From Planctomycetota bacterium (GTDB taxonomy: Bacteria; Planctomycetota; UBA1135): 64,000 nucleotides of DNA. The stretch spans positions 1 to 64,000 of the forward strand of contig JAJFFC010000020.1 of assembly GCA_021776795.1 (NCBI GenBank). Direction: 5' to 3'. The notes under the pieces are model-generated. The model saw only the letters and a program-made list of their open reading frames with translations. It was not told where the DNA came from and searched no databases. Of this stretch, positions 7,964 through 17,425 are shown piece by piece (positions within the stretch are counted from its first letter, which is position 1; each line of letters opens with the position of its first letter). The position numbers and the translations under genes are program-made.

Positions 7964-9750
7964 ATCGCGGTCAGCTTTACACCATGCTGTGGATGCGTAG
8001 GCGCATCCTGGTCAATCGCATGCGGCGATCAGGCAAGCTCAGTAATGTCGTATTCGCTGGTCTAATCGTTCTTGGCGCTCTCGCTTCGATTGCTTCCTTT
8101 GTTTTCGCATTTTGGTTCGGCGTCGACGAGCTTCAGGAGTCTTCGCCTGGTGTGATCATGGCAGTTTGGCTTGGCATTTCTTTGCTCTTTGCCTTCTTCT
8201 GGTTTCTTGGTTTGTTGACGGAGCTCCAGCGCTCTGACTCGATGTCCTTTAAGAACCTGCTCCACCTGCCCATCTCCTTGGGCTGGGTGTTTCTGTACAA
8301 CTACTTCAGTTCCTTCCTGAGCATCAGCATGGTGCTGTTTTTGCCCGGAATGATTGGTCTCAGCATGGCCATGGTGTGGAATGCCGGAGCCAGCATGCTG
8401 TTGTGTTTCCTGTTGGTGCTGGGCTATCTCGGCATGGTCACTGCAGTGACCTATCAGCTACGAGGTTGGCTGGCAAAGATGATGGAAGACAAACGCCGCG
8501 GTCGCAACATCGTGATGGGGCTCACCTTCTTCATTGTGGTGTTAGCGCAGGTGCCCAACTTCCTCAATATGGCGACGAGCGACGAGCGCATGGAGCGCAG
8601 CATGCATGAACATCAGTTGATCATGAAAACGCTTGAGACCAAAGGTGCCGAAAAGGAAGCAGCGCAAAAAGAGCTCGACGCCTTTCAACTGCAAAAGGCA
8701 GAAAGGGCGGCCTCCCAGCAGAGGCTCATCAATCTCGCCACGGTTTCGATTCCGCTTGGTTGGCTTCCTTATGGAGTGCGGGCAAGTTATGAAGGCCGCA
8801 TCTGGATTTCCCTGCTTTGCGCTTTTGGCATGTTTGCCTTAGCCGGCTTGAGCCTGCGGCGTTCTTATCGCAAAACCTTAGCGGGCGTGGTCGATGGCGG
8901 CCCAGTGCGCGATATCGCCAAGCAAGAAGACTCTCGTGTCAAAGCAGGCCCGCGTAAGCCGATGTTGGTTGAGCGCCATCTGCCTTGGATTGGCGAACAA
9001 AGCTCTGCCATGACGCTGATGGCTTTGCGCGCGCTCCTTCGCGCCCCGGAAACCAAAATGATGCTGCTAGGCCCGGTCATCATGCTCGGCCTCTTTGGCG
9101 TCATGGTGAGCAACAATGACCTCGAAGGCCGCTTGTTCTGGGCCCCAATGATGACTTTGAGTGCCATGGCCATGAGCCTGCTGAGTCTGCAACAGGCGCT
9201 GCAAAATCAGTTTGGCCTGGATCGCGATGGTTTCCGCGCCTTCCTACTCAGCCCCGTTCCGCGCGACATCATTCTGCTTGGCAAGAATCTAGCCTTGGTC
9301 CCCCTAGGAATCGGGGTTGGGCTTGTCGCCCTGATTCTGGTGCAAGTGGTGTTGCCACAAGATATCACGCACTTTCTCGGCGGCATCTTCCAACTGCTTT
9401 CGGCCTATATGTTGGTCAGCCTCGCGGGCAATTTTCTGTCGATTCTTTGGCCGATGCGCCTAAAGGGCGTTGGCATGAAAGCCGCTGGGGGACAAGGAAC
9501 GGCATTCCTGGTGCACTTCCTCTCGATTCTGTTAGTCCCGATTGCTTTGGCGCCACTGCTCATCCCATGGGGGGCCGAGCTGTACCTCGACAGCCTTGGC
9601 TGGCTCGGTGGTGCACCGGTTTACCTGATGTTGCACATCGCGCTTTTTGCCGCGGCCTTTGCCTTTTACCGCTGGTGCCTGAAGCGGCAGGGTGCCCTGC
9701 TGCAGCGTCGAGAGCTGCACATTTTGGAAACCCTGACGCGCGAAGGCTAG
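7960..9750 (+). CDS. ABC-2 type transporter membrane protein
   Basis: From the GTG at 7960, which overlaps the ATPase stop, the protein has 596 residues; the frame opens a little earlier at a TTG, but the 4-nt overlap favours the GTG. There are two hydrophobic halves: about six helices between residues 25 and 190, a polar coiled-coil-like region at about 195-250 (METLE and EKEAAQKELDAF type heptads), a helix pair near 260-290, then about six helices from 365 to the end. This is the permease partner of the preceding ATPase. Its stop codon shares the bases CTAG with the stop of the convergent gene at 9747-10094. Confidence 0.85.
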   Translation: MNRGQLYTMLWMRRRILVNRMRRSGKLSNVVFAGLIVLGALASIASFVFAFWFGVDELQESSPGVIMAVWLGISLLFAFFWFLGLLTELQRSDSMSFKNLLHLPISLGWVFLYNYFSSFLSISMVLFLPGMIGLSMAMVWNAGASMLLCFLLVLGYLGMVTAVTYQLRGWLAKMMEDKRRGRNIVMGLTFFIVVLAQVPNFLNMATSDERMERSMHEHQLIMKTLETKGAEKEAAQKELDAFQLQKAERAASQQRLINLATVSIPLGWLPYGVRASYEGRIWISLLCAFGMFALAGLSLRRSYRKTLAGVVDGGPVRDIAKQEDSRVKAGPRKPMLVERHLPWIGEQSSAMTLMALRALLRAPETKMMLLGPVIMLGLFGVMVSNNDLEGRLFWAPMMTLSAMAMSLLSLQQALQNQFGLDRDGFRAFLLSPVPRDIILLGKNLALVPLGIGVGLVALILVQVVLPQDITHFLGGIFQLLSAYMLVSLAGNFLSILWPMRLKGVGMKAAGGQGTAFLVHFLSILLVPIALAPLLIPWGAELYLDSLGWLGGAPVYLMLHIALFAAAFAFYRWCLKRQGALLQRRELHILETLTREG

Positions 9751-10094
9751 CCGGCGAAAGGCCGCAGATAAACCATCAGCAGAGCAATCACGATTAAGCC
9801 AATCGAGATGCGGCTGAGGTTGCCAACTTGACCGGGGCGACGGAAGGCGATGCCTGCCATGGCCGAAAGGCCGAGCCAGCACAGCAGCTTAATGATGATC
9901 CATACCGGGAAGCCGAGGTGCAACTTCGCGAGCAAACCAAAGCCACCAATCAGCATGATGATGCTGAGGATGCCCGAGAACATCAGGCTCATCTTGCGCC
10001 GCTCGGAAGTCGGTGCAGCAAAAGCCTGGAAGGTCACGCCGACCAAGAGCATTGCGCTCGCAACATGCAAAATGGAGTAGTAAGCCGGGTCCAT
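9747..10094 (-). CDS. Small four-helix membrane protein
   Basis: A 115-residue protein that is almost entirely hydrophobic, with four predicted helices (about residues 8-26, 38-56, 64-82 and 93-111) separated by short basic loops (SERRK, RRPGQ). I do not recognise the family with confidence; the layout resembles small integral membrane proteins of the SirB/YccF size class. It begins with ATGGACCC and ends inside the stop codon of the convergent ABC permease. Nothing in the sequence indicates a ligand. Confidence 0.65.
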   Translation of the reverse strand: MDPAYYSILHVASAMLLVGVTFQAFAAPTSERRKMSLMFSGILSIIMLIGGFGLLAKLHLGFPVWIIIKLLCWLGLSAMAGIAFRRPGQVGNLSRISIGLIVIALLMVYLRPFAG

Positions 10095-10204
10095 GCCGAA
10101 TCATAGCAATCGCGGAAGATATCCAGAAATCTCACGTCTCAAAGCGGTGCACTTAACGGCGGTGTATTCGCTATGATGGCTCGGTATTTCACAACGCTTT
10201 TGTC

Positions 10205-12763
10205 ATGAATCGTTCTACGCTAACTTGGTCTCTGTTGGTTGTTCTTCTCCTTCTCGTGGCATTTGTGGTGCTAGGGGATTGGGGAGCATCGCCTTCTTCC
10301 AAGGACGCTGAGCAGCATCAGGAGGAACTGGCCGAGGCCCCACCATTGCCCGGTCCCGAGGTATTACCCCCAAAAGCTGCCGATGCCTTGGAGCGGGCGG
10401 AAGCCGAGGCGATGGCGTCTGAGGGGGAAAGCGACTTGGCCGCCGCCGAACAGGCTGGCTATGTGACCTTCGTCGGCCGCTGCGTGGAAGAGGGCAGTTT
10501 GCGTCCTTTGGCGGAGGTCGAAGTCGATTTGTGGGTCGCCTACTCCAATGATCGGCTGCGCGAAAAATATGGCGAGCCGGAGCCGGAAAGGCCGGAGGCC
10601 ATGCGCACAGGGGCAGACGGGCGTTTCACAATTCGTGGCGCATTAGGCGCGTCTTATCAATACGGCTTAGACCTTCGCGACCAGCACCACCTACAGCGAA
10701 GAAAGCGCTGGTCAGAAGAATGGACCCAAGAGCAAATCATCGACCTTGGTGATGTCGTCATGCCCAAGGGGGTTCCCGTTCGCGGCATCGTGCGCGACCA
10801 GGATGGCTTTGTTGTTCCCGGATTCACCGTTTCTCTAGCTGAATTGCCTGCCGGCGCAAATGGAATGAGAGCCGGCACAGTCTTTGGATGGACCGAAGAA
10901 GACGGCACCTTCACTCTCAATAGTGGTGTTCCCGTCGGGACTTGGGAAATCCGCGTGCGAAAAAAAGGTTATGCCTTAGACAATCCCAAAGAGTTAACGG
11001 TAAGCGCGGATGACACGAGCGTTTATTTAGAACTACGAGCGAAAAAAATGCCGAGTCTGCGCGGCATGATTCAGGATGCTGCCGGCAATCCCGTTGCCAG
11101 GGCATATCTGGAAACGGTGCGAGCAGGAAGTGGGATGATGGAAACCACTCGAACCAATGTTGATGGCGAATTCACCATTTTTGCGCGTCGTGATTCCTTA
11201 GAAGCGGTCAGCCTCCAAATCCGGGCAGATGGCTTTGCGCCACTTGAAACGACCAAAATCCCTTGGGGTAGTTCCGGGTTAATCTTCGCTCTCGATGGTT
11301 TGCCGTCGGTACCCTTTTTGGTACGGGAACGGGCTTCATGGAGAGCGGTGCAGAACTACCACCTATTGGTGGGGAAGGCAGCAGCCGCTGAGGGCGATCT
11401 CAGTGGCTTTGGAATGCAAACTCTAGGTAAGTCCCTGCCCGATGGCTCGAGGGTCTTGACCGGCCCCTTGCCCGGCACTTATTCCCTTTATGTAATTCCA
11501 CGCGAGCAAGCCCTTCGGGTATTGGGGCCGCATGAATTCACCGTGCCAGCGGAGGAAAATCCGGTGGTGCTTGAGGTGGAACGGATGGAGGAAGTGGCGG
11601 TGGAAGTTCTCGACAGCAACGGCGCCCCGGTGGCCGATGCTACCGTGAGGTCTTTAGACTTGGTACCTGACCTCCGTTTCGCGAAAAGGGGTTGGTACCT
11701 TGATCCTCGAGGAAGGGGAAGCTCTAGGAGCCTTTCCGCAAATCAAATCGCCATTGCGACTGTTCATAGCGAAGGCAAGACGACCGCCGAAGGTCATGCA
11801 AAGGTCTACGCGCCGTCTTCCCAGGGAGTTCTGGTGCTACAAGTCGAAAGCGCCCTTCCTTTTTACCTGGAAGAAATTTCTTGGCCGAGAAACTCGGAAG
11901 CCATCACGATTCAATTGGAGCCTCCCGCATTGTTCCGTGGCCAAGTGCGCAATGCTCCCGCAGCCCCTGGCCAATATGGCTTGCTGCTCGGGCCAGGGGC
12001 GGTGCAATTGAGCGATTATGGCCATTCTCGCGTGCCACCAGAGAAAGTCCTTCTTCCCGATGAGGATGGATACTTCGAGGCGGAGGGGATTCAGGAAGGC
12101 CCCGTGCAGATCCAGGTTGTTTTGCCGCCAAGCAAAGTTGAACAGGCGATGGGAGAACGATCTTGGTGGGTGCATCCGGATCGCTTGGAGTCGGTTTCCT
12201 TCGAAGCGGCGAAGAAGGAAACCCATGAGTTTGATTTGCTGGCCTTTGCGCTTGGCTCCCTAGAGGCAAGCTTTCACGTGGACGGTTCCCCCTTTGCAAG
12301 CGGCGAGATTGGATTGCTGCGTCCTGGCCCTGGGCTTTCCAGGAGCCACCAGGTGTTCACAACCGACCCCCAGGGAAGGCTGATCTTGGATTCCTTGCCT
12401 CAAGGTGAGTACCAAGCTTGGCTCAAAATTGAGGGCAACTGGATTGCGACCGATGGTCTGGCTTCGGTGAGCGCTGGTCAGAGATCTACCGCTTCGTACA
12501 CCTCAAGCCCTCATCGCGTCGTGTTGCGATTTGTGGATCAAGCGGGCCTGCCGCTTCCAGCGGGCACCGAATTGGAGTTCAATAGCGGTTGGTATCAGGT
12601 CTTCCAGCTTAAAGAAGACGGCAAGCTCGTTTTAGAAGCTGCTCCTCGCATGCCCCTCCGCTTTAGTATCTCCTTGCCCTACCATGGCAGTGTCATTCCC
12701 TTCGACACCCTGGAAGAAGGCGCAACCTATACCGTGGAATGTAAATCGCGAGACTCGCGCTAG
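10205..12763 (+). CDS. Anchored surface protein with carboxypeptidase-regulatory-like repeats
   Basis: This 852-residue protein has an N-terminal membrane anchor or uncleaved signal (about residues 8-26) followed by an acidic Pro/Glu-rich linker. The body consists of several CarboxypepD_reg-like beta sandwiches, recognisable by runs such as VRGIVRDQDGFVVPGF and LRGMIQDAAGNPVARA, each followed by a DG-F-T strand (DGRFTIRG, DGTFTLNSG, DGEFTIFAR). Later repeats are more divergent (VEVLDSNGAPVADATV). Such domains usually serve as structural spacers or ligand-binding modules on exported proteins. No catalytic domain is visible. A TATGAT hexamer lies at 10172-10177, about 30 nt upstream of the ATG. 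Confidence 0.75.
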   Translation: MNRSTLTWSLLVVLLLLVAFVVLGDWGASPSSKDAEQHQEELAEAPPLPGPEVLPPKAADALERAEAEAMASEGESDLAAAEQAGYVTFVGRCVEEGSLRPLAEVEVDLWVAYSNDRLREKYGEPEPERPEAMRTGADGRFTIRGALGASYQYGLDLRDQHHLQRRKRWSEEWTQEQIIDLGDVVMPKGVPVRGIVRDQDGFVVPGFTVSLAELPAGANGMRAGTVFGWTEEDGTFTLNSGVPVGTWEIRVRKKGYALDNPKELTVSADDTSVYLELRAKKMPSLRGMIQDAAGNPVARAYLETVRAGSGMMETTRTNVDGEFTIFARRDSLEAVSLQIRADGFAPLETTKIPWGSSGLIFALDGLPSVPFLVRERASWRAVQNYHLLVGKAAAAEGDLSGFGMQTLGKSLPDGSRVLTGPLPGTYSLYVIPREQALRVLGPHEFTVPAEENPVVLEVERMEEVAVEVLDSNGAPVADATVRSLDLVPDLRFAKRGWYLDPRGRGSSRSLSANQIAIATVHSEGKTTAEGHAKVYAPSSQGVLVLQVESALPFYLEEISWPRNSEAITIQLEPPALFRGQVRNAPAAPGQYGLLLGPGAVQLSDYGHSRVPPEKVLLPDEDGYFEAEGIQEGPVQIQVVLPPSKVEQAMGERSWWVHPDRLESVSFEAAKKETHEFDLLAFALGSLEASFHVDGSPFASGEIGLLRPGPGLSRSHQVFTTDPQGRLILDSLPQGEYQAWLKIEGNWIATDGLASVSAGQRSTASYTSSPHRVVLRFVDQAGLPLPAGTELEFNSGWYQVFQLKEDGKLVLEAAPRMPLRFSISLPYHGSVIPFDTLEEGATYTVECKSRDSR

Positions 12764-12794
12764 CAGAATGGGGGACGGGGAATAGACTGGCTGC

Positions 12795-12810
12795 GCACGC
12801 ATCGGCGTGC
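12795..12810 (+). promoter_or_regulatory. Small hairpin before the S10 peptidase start
   Basis: GCACGC at 12795-12800 pairs with GCGTGC at 12805-12810 around the tetraloop ATCG. The stem ends 9 nt before the GTG start at 12820, in the position where a Shine-Dalgarno sequence would lie. No T-tract follows, so it is not an intrinsic terminator. Confidence 0.3.
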
Positions 12811-12819
12811 TTCCCTGTC

Positions 12820-14319
12820 GTGAATACCCTCCTTACCCTGACCTTTGCCGCAGCTGCGGCGCTTCCGATGTCCGCGCAAGAGGCGGTTGCGCCGCCCGCC
12901 GAGGCTGCTGTCCCTGCAGACTCGGCGCCCAAGCGCTTCGTCACTCAGCACAACGGCACCTTCTTTGGCAAAGAGGTGGCCTATCAGGCGATTGTTGGCG
13001 AGACCATTTTGAAGGCCGAAGATGGCACGCCGCGCGCGAGCATCTACTCCACGGCCTATCTCATAGAAGGAGTGGAGGACCCCACCACACGCCCGGTGGT
13101 TTTCTTGTGGAATGGCGGTCCCGGCTCGGCTTCGCTTTGGCTGCACATGGGTGTGTTTGGCCCCAAGCGTGTCGACATTCCGAGCGACGCTCGCGACGAC
13201 GGTGCACCGCCTTACCCCTTAGTCGATAATCCCGGCGCCTTCCTTGATGTCGCCGATGTCGTCTTCATCGACCCTGTCGGCACCGGCTTTAGCCGCACCT
13301 TAGGCGATACCGAAGGCAAGGAGTTTTACGGCGTCAAGCAAGACGCGGAATCGATCGCGGCGTTCATTCGGCAATGGGTTGGTGAACATGGCCGTTGGAA
13401 TTCGCCGAAGTACATCGGCGGGGAAAGCTACGGCACCACGCGTTCGGCCGCAGTGGTGCGTGAATTGGAAAGCGGTTACGACGATGTCGCCCTCAACGGA
13501 ATTTTGCTGATCTCCACCATTCTCGATTTCAGTATCGAGAACCACTCGCCAGGCAATGAAATGCCCAACCTCATGCACTTGCCAACGATGGCGGCAACCG
13601 CCAAGTACCACGGCAAAGCTGGTGATGGCAAATCCTTGGAAGCCTTCGTGCAGGAGGCTCGCGAATACGCACTCAACGAATACGCTCATGCCTTGTTACA
13701 GGGGGAGAGCCTGCCAGCCGAGGAGCGCAGTGCCGTCGTGAAACGCTTGGCGCACTTCACTGGGTTACGGGAAACCTACATCGAACAAACCGATTTACGC
13801 CTGCACCCTGCGCGTTTCCAAAAGGAGTTGTTGCGGGATCGCGGGCTCACCGTCGGGCGCTTGGATTCGCGCTACACCGGAGTCGATATGGACGAAGCCG
13901 GGGAGCACAGCGACCAGGACCCGTCCTTCTATGGCATCGATGGTGCCTACGCTTCCGCCTTAAACGCCTACCTGCGCGAGCAACTCGAAGTCGATTTAGA
14001 AACCCATTACAACGTCATCGGCGGGCTCGGTGGTCCATGGGATTGGAAGGTGCCTGGCATGCCCTTCAACTACTTCAACGTGGCGCCGTTCATAGGCACG
14101 GCCATGCGTCAGAACAGCGATCTCGAGGTGTTTGTGGCCTCCGGCTACTACGACTTCGCCACGCCCTTCTTCGCCGCGGAGTACAGCCTGAACCGCGCCG
14201 GCATCGTGCCCGAACGCGTGCACTTTGCCTACTACGAAGCGGGCCACATGATGTACATCCATCATCCCTCGCTGGCGAAACTCCAGCAAGACGTCCACGA
14301 TTTTCTTTCTCAGGATTAG
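12820..14319 (+). CDS. Secreted serine carboxypeptidase-like peptidase (S10)
   Basis: A 499-residue alpha/beta-hydrolase with a signal peptide ending around SAQ at 18-20. S10 landmarks are clear: WNGGPGSASLW at 97-107 (substrate carboxylate binding), the nucleophile S203 in GESYG, D445 in YYDFATPF and H476 in EAGHMMYIHH. Family members remove C-terminal residues from peptides at acidic pH; bacterial copies are periplasmic or secreted. The start is a GTG. Its stop overlaps the convergent DUF885 gene by 4 nt; both encode exported peptidase-like proteins, so a role in scavenging peptides is plausible. Confidence 0.9.
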   Translation: MNTLLTLTFAAAAALPMSAQEAVAPPAEAAVPADSAPKRFVTQHNGTFFGKEVAYQAIVGETILKAEDGTPRASIYSTAYLIEGVEDPTTRPVVFLWNGGPGSASLWLHMGVFGPKRVDIPSDARDDGAPPYPLVDNPGAFLDVADVVFIDPVGTGFSRTLGDTEGKEFYGVKQDAESIAAFIRQWVGEHGRWNSPKYIGGESYGTTRSAAVVRELESGYDDVALNGILLISTILDFSIENHSPGNEMPNLMHLPTMAATAKYHGKAGDGKSLEAFVQEAREYALNEYAHALLQGESLPAEERSAVVKRLAHFTGLRETYIEQTDLRLHPARFQKELLRDRGLTVGRLDSRYTGVDMDEAGEHSDQDPSFYGIDGAYASALNAYLREQLEVDLETHYNVIGGLGGPWDWKVPGMPFNYFNVAPFIGTAMRQNSDLEVFVASGYYDFATPFFAAEYSLNRAGIVPERVHFAYYEAGHMMYIHHPSLAKLQQDVHDFLSQD

Positions 14320-15998
14320 AAGCGCCAGGCCGGTGCTTTGCCTACGAGATCCAAGGCAGGATCGCCGCGAAGCTCCTGACGCAGATACTCGATGGGAATT
14401 GGCCCGGCGTGCAGCACCCGGTCATGGAAGGTGCGCTCACTCCAACCGCCTTGGGTCACCAGTTCCTCATGAAGGGCGCTGAGTTGCAAACCGCCGAGCA
14501 TGTAGGCGCATTGGTACAGCGGGCCGTAGCCACCCTGAATGCTGCGGCGCACTTCAGCGGTGGCGTTGTTGCGTTCGTGACCAACCTCTTCCACCAAGAA
14601 ATCGATGCACTCTTCCGGCGACCATTCCCCTAGGTGGAAGCGCAAAGAGAAAATAATGCGCGCCGCACGGTGACTGCGCCAAAACAGCATGCCGATGCGA
14701 TCTTCCGCGCTTTGCGCGAATCCAAGATCCCAGAGGCGGAATTCCCAGTACAGAGCCCATCCCTCCACCAGGAATGGCGTATAGAAGGCGCGACGATGCG
14801 GCGCCCAGCGTTGGCTCATATATCCCTGCAAATGGTGCCCAGGAATCAATTCATGATGAACTGTGGCACGAGAATAGTGCAAGTTGTTACCACGCATGGA
14901 CATCTTCTTGTCGTCATGCGCCATGGCTTCGGCCGGGTAGCTAATCGAAATCACTTCGCCACCAGTGAAGTAAGGCGTGTACTTCTGCCGCTCCAAGCTC
15001 ATCATGTCCATGCGCCAAGATTCGCGGGCAAGTTCTGGAATCGTGACCAAGTCGCGCTCGTCCAAAAAGTCCACGGCCTCATCGGCAAGCATGCGAATCA
15101 TTTGCGGTTGTTCCCCAGGCTTGGCGTGCGCTTCTTTGACTTGTTCTTGTGCCGCACGCCAGTCGCCATTTAACCCCATCTCTTCGGCAGCCAAGCGCCG
15201 CTGTTCTTGGCACCAAGCGAATTCGCGCTCGGCGATCTGAATGAGCTCTTCCGGGGAATAGGCAATCCGCTCAAAATCCAATTCCTGGCGCAAGGCAGCG
15301 GCGCCAATGGGATCACCCAGCAGTTGGTGTGGGTCATCAGGGTCGAGCCCGGCAACTTCTTTCTCTAGAGAGGAACTGTAGTCCTTTAGCTCGCGCTCTA
15401 ACTCTTCCCAGGGCGCGGTGCACCACCATCCAAACATCGGCTCGTAGTCGACATGGTCGAAGTACCAGTCCCGCAGCTCACGGCGGAGGCGATTCAAGGT
15501 GTCTGCGGCGCGCTTGCCCACCGTTGCTGCGGCAGTGAGGTCACCATTTCGGCACTCTTCGCGAACTTGATGTAGCTCCTCAATTGCCGCTTGCAGGACA
15601 TCCGCAGTTTGTTCGGGATTCAGGTCCTGGCGCTGAGCCCGTGCTTCGAGCAGTTCGACCAGGGGCGGAGTGAAGGCCAATAAGGCCATGGCTTCTTGTT
15701 CGCGCAGCCGCTGCCGCTCTTCCGCGCGTAAATCTCGTTCGACTTGATTGAGGAGCAGGACATAGTCCATTTTCTCGGTGGATCGCCAAGACTCTCCAGG
15801 TCCCGCCGCGAGGCGGCCCAGCCACTCTTGAGAATGGCGCAAACGCCGTTGATGCCCGAGCTCCGACAGCGGGAAGGACCAAAGGCGGTTCAGGGAGCCT
15901 TGATCGGCGCGGTATTGGGCAATCCACTCTGCCGCAGTGGCGGGAGCTGGTTCTTGAGCAGCCGGAAAGGCTGCTAGCAACAGGGTCGGGAGAAGCAT
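14316..15998 (-). CDS. Exported DUF885-family protein (putative zinc peptidase)
   Basis: A 560-residue protein with a short signal peptide (MLLPTLLLAAFPAAQ). It carries the DUF885 hallmark HHELIPGHHLQ at 381-391, which resembles an HExxH-type zinc site, and a downstream glutamate in VEGWALYWE near 418-426 that could be the third ligand. The helical N-terminal half matches the family. DUF885 members are generally treated as metallopeptidase-like; the substrate is unknown. It is convergent with the S10 peptidase, and the two genes share stop-codon bases. Confidence 0.85.
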   Translation of the reverse strand: MLLPTLLLAAFPAAQEPAPATAAEWIAQYRADQGSLNRLWSFPLSELGHQRRLRHSQEWLGRLAAGPGESWRSTEKMDYVLLLNQVERDLRAEERQRLREQEAMALLAFTPPLVELLEARAQRQDLNPEQTADVLQAAIEELHQVREECRNGDLTAAATVGKRAADTLNRLRRELRDWYFDHVDYEPMFGWWCTAPWEELERELKDYSSSLEKEVAGLDPDDPHQLLGDPIGAAALRQELDFERIAYSPEELIQIAEREFAWCQEQRRLAAEEMGLNGDWRAAQEQVKEAHAKPGEQPQMIRMLADEAVDFLDERDLVTIPELARESWRMDMMSLERQKYTPYFTGGEVISISYPAEAMAHDDKKMSMRGNNLHYSRATVHHELIPGHHLQGYMSQRWAPHRRAFYTPFLVEGWALYWEFRLWDLGFAQSAEDRIGMLFWRSHRAARIIFSLRFHLGEWSPEECIDFLVEEVGHERNNATAEVRRSIQGGYGPLYQCAYMLGGLQLSALHEELVTQGGWSERTFHDRVLHAGPIPIEYLRQELRGDPALDLVGKAPAWRF

Positions 15999-16033
15999 GG
16001 CGCCACGCTACCAGCGAGGGCCAGGGCCAGGCT

Positions 16034-17269
16034 CTATTTCTCCGGCTCTTCTTGCAGCGGAAAGCTCAAGATGAGCGTGGCTGGAAGAGGTGGAAATTTT
16101 ATCTCGAGGCGCCAAGCTTGGAAATCTTCTGGCTTCCAGCCCAAACGCTCAAAAACCAGGTCGGTCATCCCGGTGTAGTTCTCCACCAATGGGGTCGAGA
16201 AGGTGGGGCGTGCGCCATGCAGGAGCCGTGGCTCTTCGGTCATCGGCAGGTAATCCTGCGGCAGGCGATCAACCGCCGGCAACAGATCTTGATGAAAATT
16301 CAGTGGCATCGCTGCGGTGGGGGCGTCCACACCCATGGATTTATGGATGACCATGTCAAACTGAATCGTCTCTACTGGGCTTGCAAGGTAGAGGTGGAAC
16401 TCACCACTATGGTTGTGCTTGTCGCGGTAGCGTGGCAAGTCGGCCAAAGTGAAGTGGCCGAAGCAAACATCACCGACGCCAGTGTTGCCTATGGGGCCAT
16501 GAGCAAGCTCATACAACTCCATGTCAGGGAGCTGGCGAATCGAGACTGGGGGCACCGGTGCGCTCGAGAAATCTCCGAGCAAAGAGGGTCCGGGTCCTGC
16601 GAAGCGTGGATCAAGTGCAATGCGCTTAGGGGAGGGAAAGTCACTGCCGTCGTCAGCGAAGCTGGTGTTGCGAGACAGAATCCACCCAGCGTCTGGGCGG
16701 AAGCGGCGCAAGCCAAGCAAACCACCTAGATAGGCTGTATCGAGCTTGCCTGGGCACTCGGGATTGGGGGCAACAAAGAAGGTGGCGAAGCGCACTCGAG
16801 CCTGAATCCCAAGAATGCCGCTGTTGCCTTGGTAGGCCATACGACGGCTTTCCGCCAGGCGGTCGGCGTCGCCCTCTTGGGCGGCCAAGCTGTCTAATAA
16901 AAGTTGCAGGGTGCTACGGTCACCAGCATGGCGCATCACCATGTCTTGGAACTCGCCAAACGTCACCTCGGCCTTGGCGACATCGGAGGCGTCAAGTCCA
17001 TGCGCCGCAAGGGCTTCGAGAAAAATACGGAAGCCAGATGGTCCTGGAATGAAGCCAAGGGTTTCATGGCCAGGATTCTCATGAACCAGCTTAGAAATCT
17101 TCCAAGCTAGGTTTTTGTTGAGCTTAAATTCACGCGCCATCTCTTGTGGCCGGGCGTTGAGGACGCCGGCTTGGGACAGGAGATTCGTAAGGGCACCGCG
17201 GAGGCTGTCGAGGCAGCCGTGGTAGTCCTCTTGAAAGCTCAGGCTGGTATTAGGGGTAGTGCCAGGCAT
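16034..17269 (-). CDS. Conserved-type protein of unknown function, possible N-terminal helix-turn-helix
   Basis: The ATG at 17269 gives 411 residues and is preceded by GAGAGG at a spacing of about 4 nt, one of the few Shine-Dalgarno-like sequences here; the frame extends upstream to 17332 without support. Residues about 15-75 are helical, with a segment (AREFKLNKNLAWKISKLV) that could be a helix-turn-helix. The remaining part, with motifs such as ELAHGPIGNTGVGDVCF, is unfamiliar to me. No signal peptide or membrane helix is present, so it should be cytoplasmic. It is divergent from the secreted protein gene at 17426 across a 156-nt region rich in inverted repeats, which would suit a regulator, but this is inference. 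Confidence 0.6.
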   Translation of the reverse strand: MPGTTPNTSLSFQEDYHGCLDSLRGALTNLLSQAGVLNARPQEMAREFKLNKNLAWKISKLVHENPGHETLGFIPGPSGFRIFLEALAAHGLDASDVAKAEVTFGEFQDMVMRHAGDRSTLQLLLDSLAAQEGDADRLAESRRMAYQGNSGILGIQARVRFATFFVAPNPECPGKLDTAYLGGLLGLRRFRPDAGWILSRNTSFADDGSDFPSPKRIALDPRFAGPGPSLLGDFSSAPVPPVSIRQLPDMELYELAHGPIGNTGVGDVCFGHFTLADLPRYRDKHNHSGEFHLYLASPVETIQFDMVIHKSMGVDAPTAAMPLNFHQDLLPAVDRLPQDYLPMTEEPRLLHGARPTFSTPLVENYTGMTDLVFERLGWKPEDFQAWRLEIKFPPLPATLILSFPLQEEPEK

Positions 17270-17339
17270 GGGACCTCTCAAGAATATGCCCTCGGCGGGG
17301 TGATTTCTTATGAAAATGCCAAAAATCCCCAAAAAAATC

Positions 17340-17400
17340 CCCAGGGAAAAAACTGGGCTGCTATTCTGGTCCCATGAGATAGGATCGCTACGTGCCTATC
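17340..17400. promoter_or_regulatory. Inverted repeats in a divergent intergenic region
   Basis: Between the divergent genes starting at 17269 and 17426 lie two inverted repeats: CCCAG (17340-17344) with CTGGG (17353-17357), and GATAGG (17378-17383) with CCTATC (17395-17400). They follow two AT-rich direct copies of AAATCCCC (ending near 17330 and 17342). This is the expected place for promoters and an operator; no protein can be assigned from sequence alone. Confidence 0.3.
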
Positions 17401-17425
17401 GGCCTGACCCATCCCAAGAAAAACC

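Noticed and set aside
10172-10177. TATGAT, TAGGAT and TAGAAT hexamers about 30 nt upstream of several starts (10172, 25034, 32808) as promoters
   Set aside because: They resemble -10 boxes and are consistently placed, but I could not find convincing -35 partners, so they are only mentioned in gene entries.
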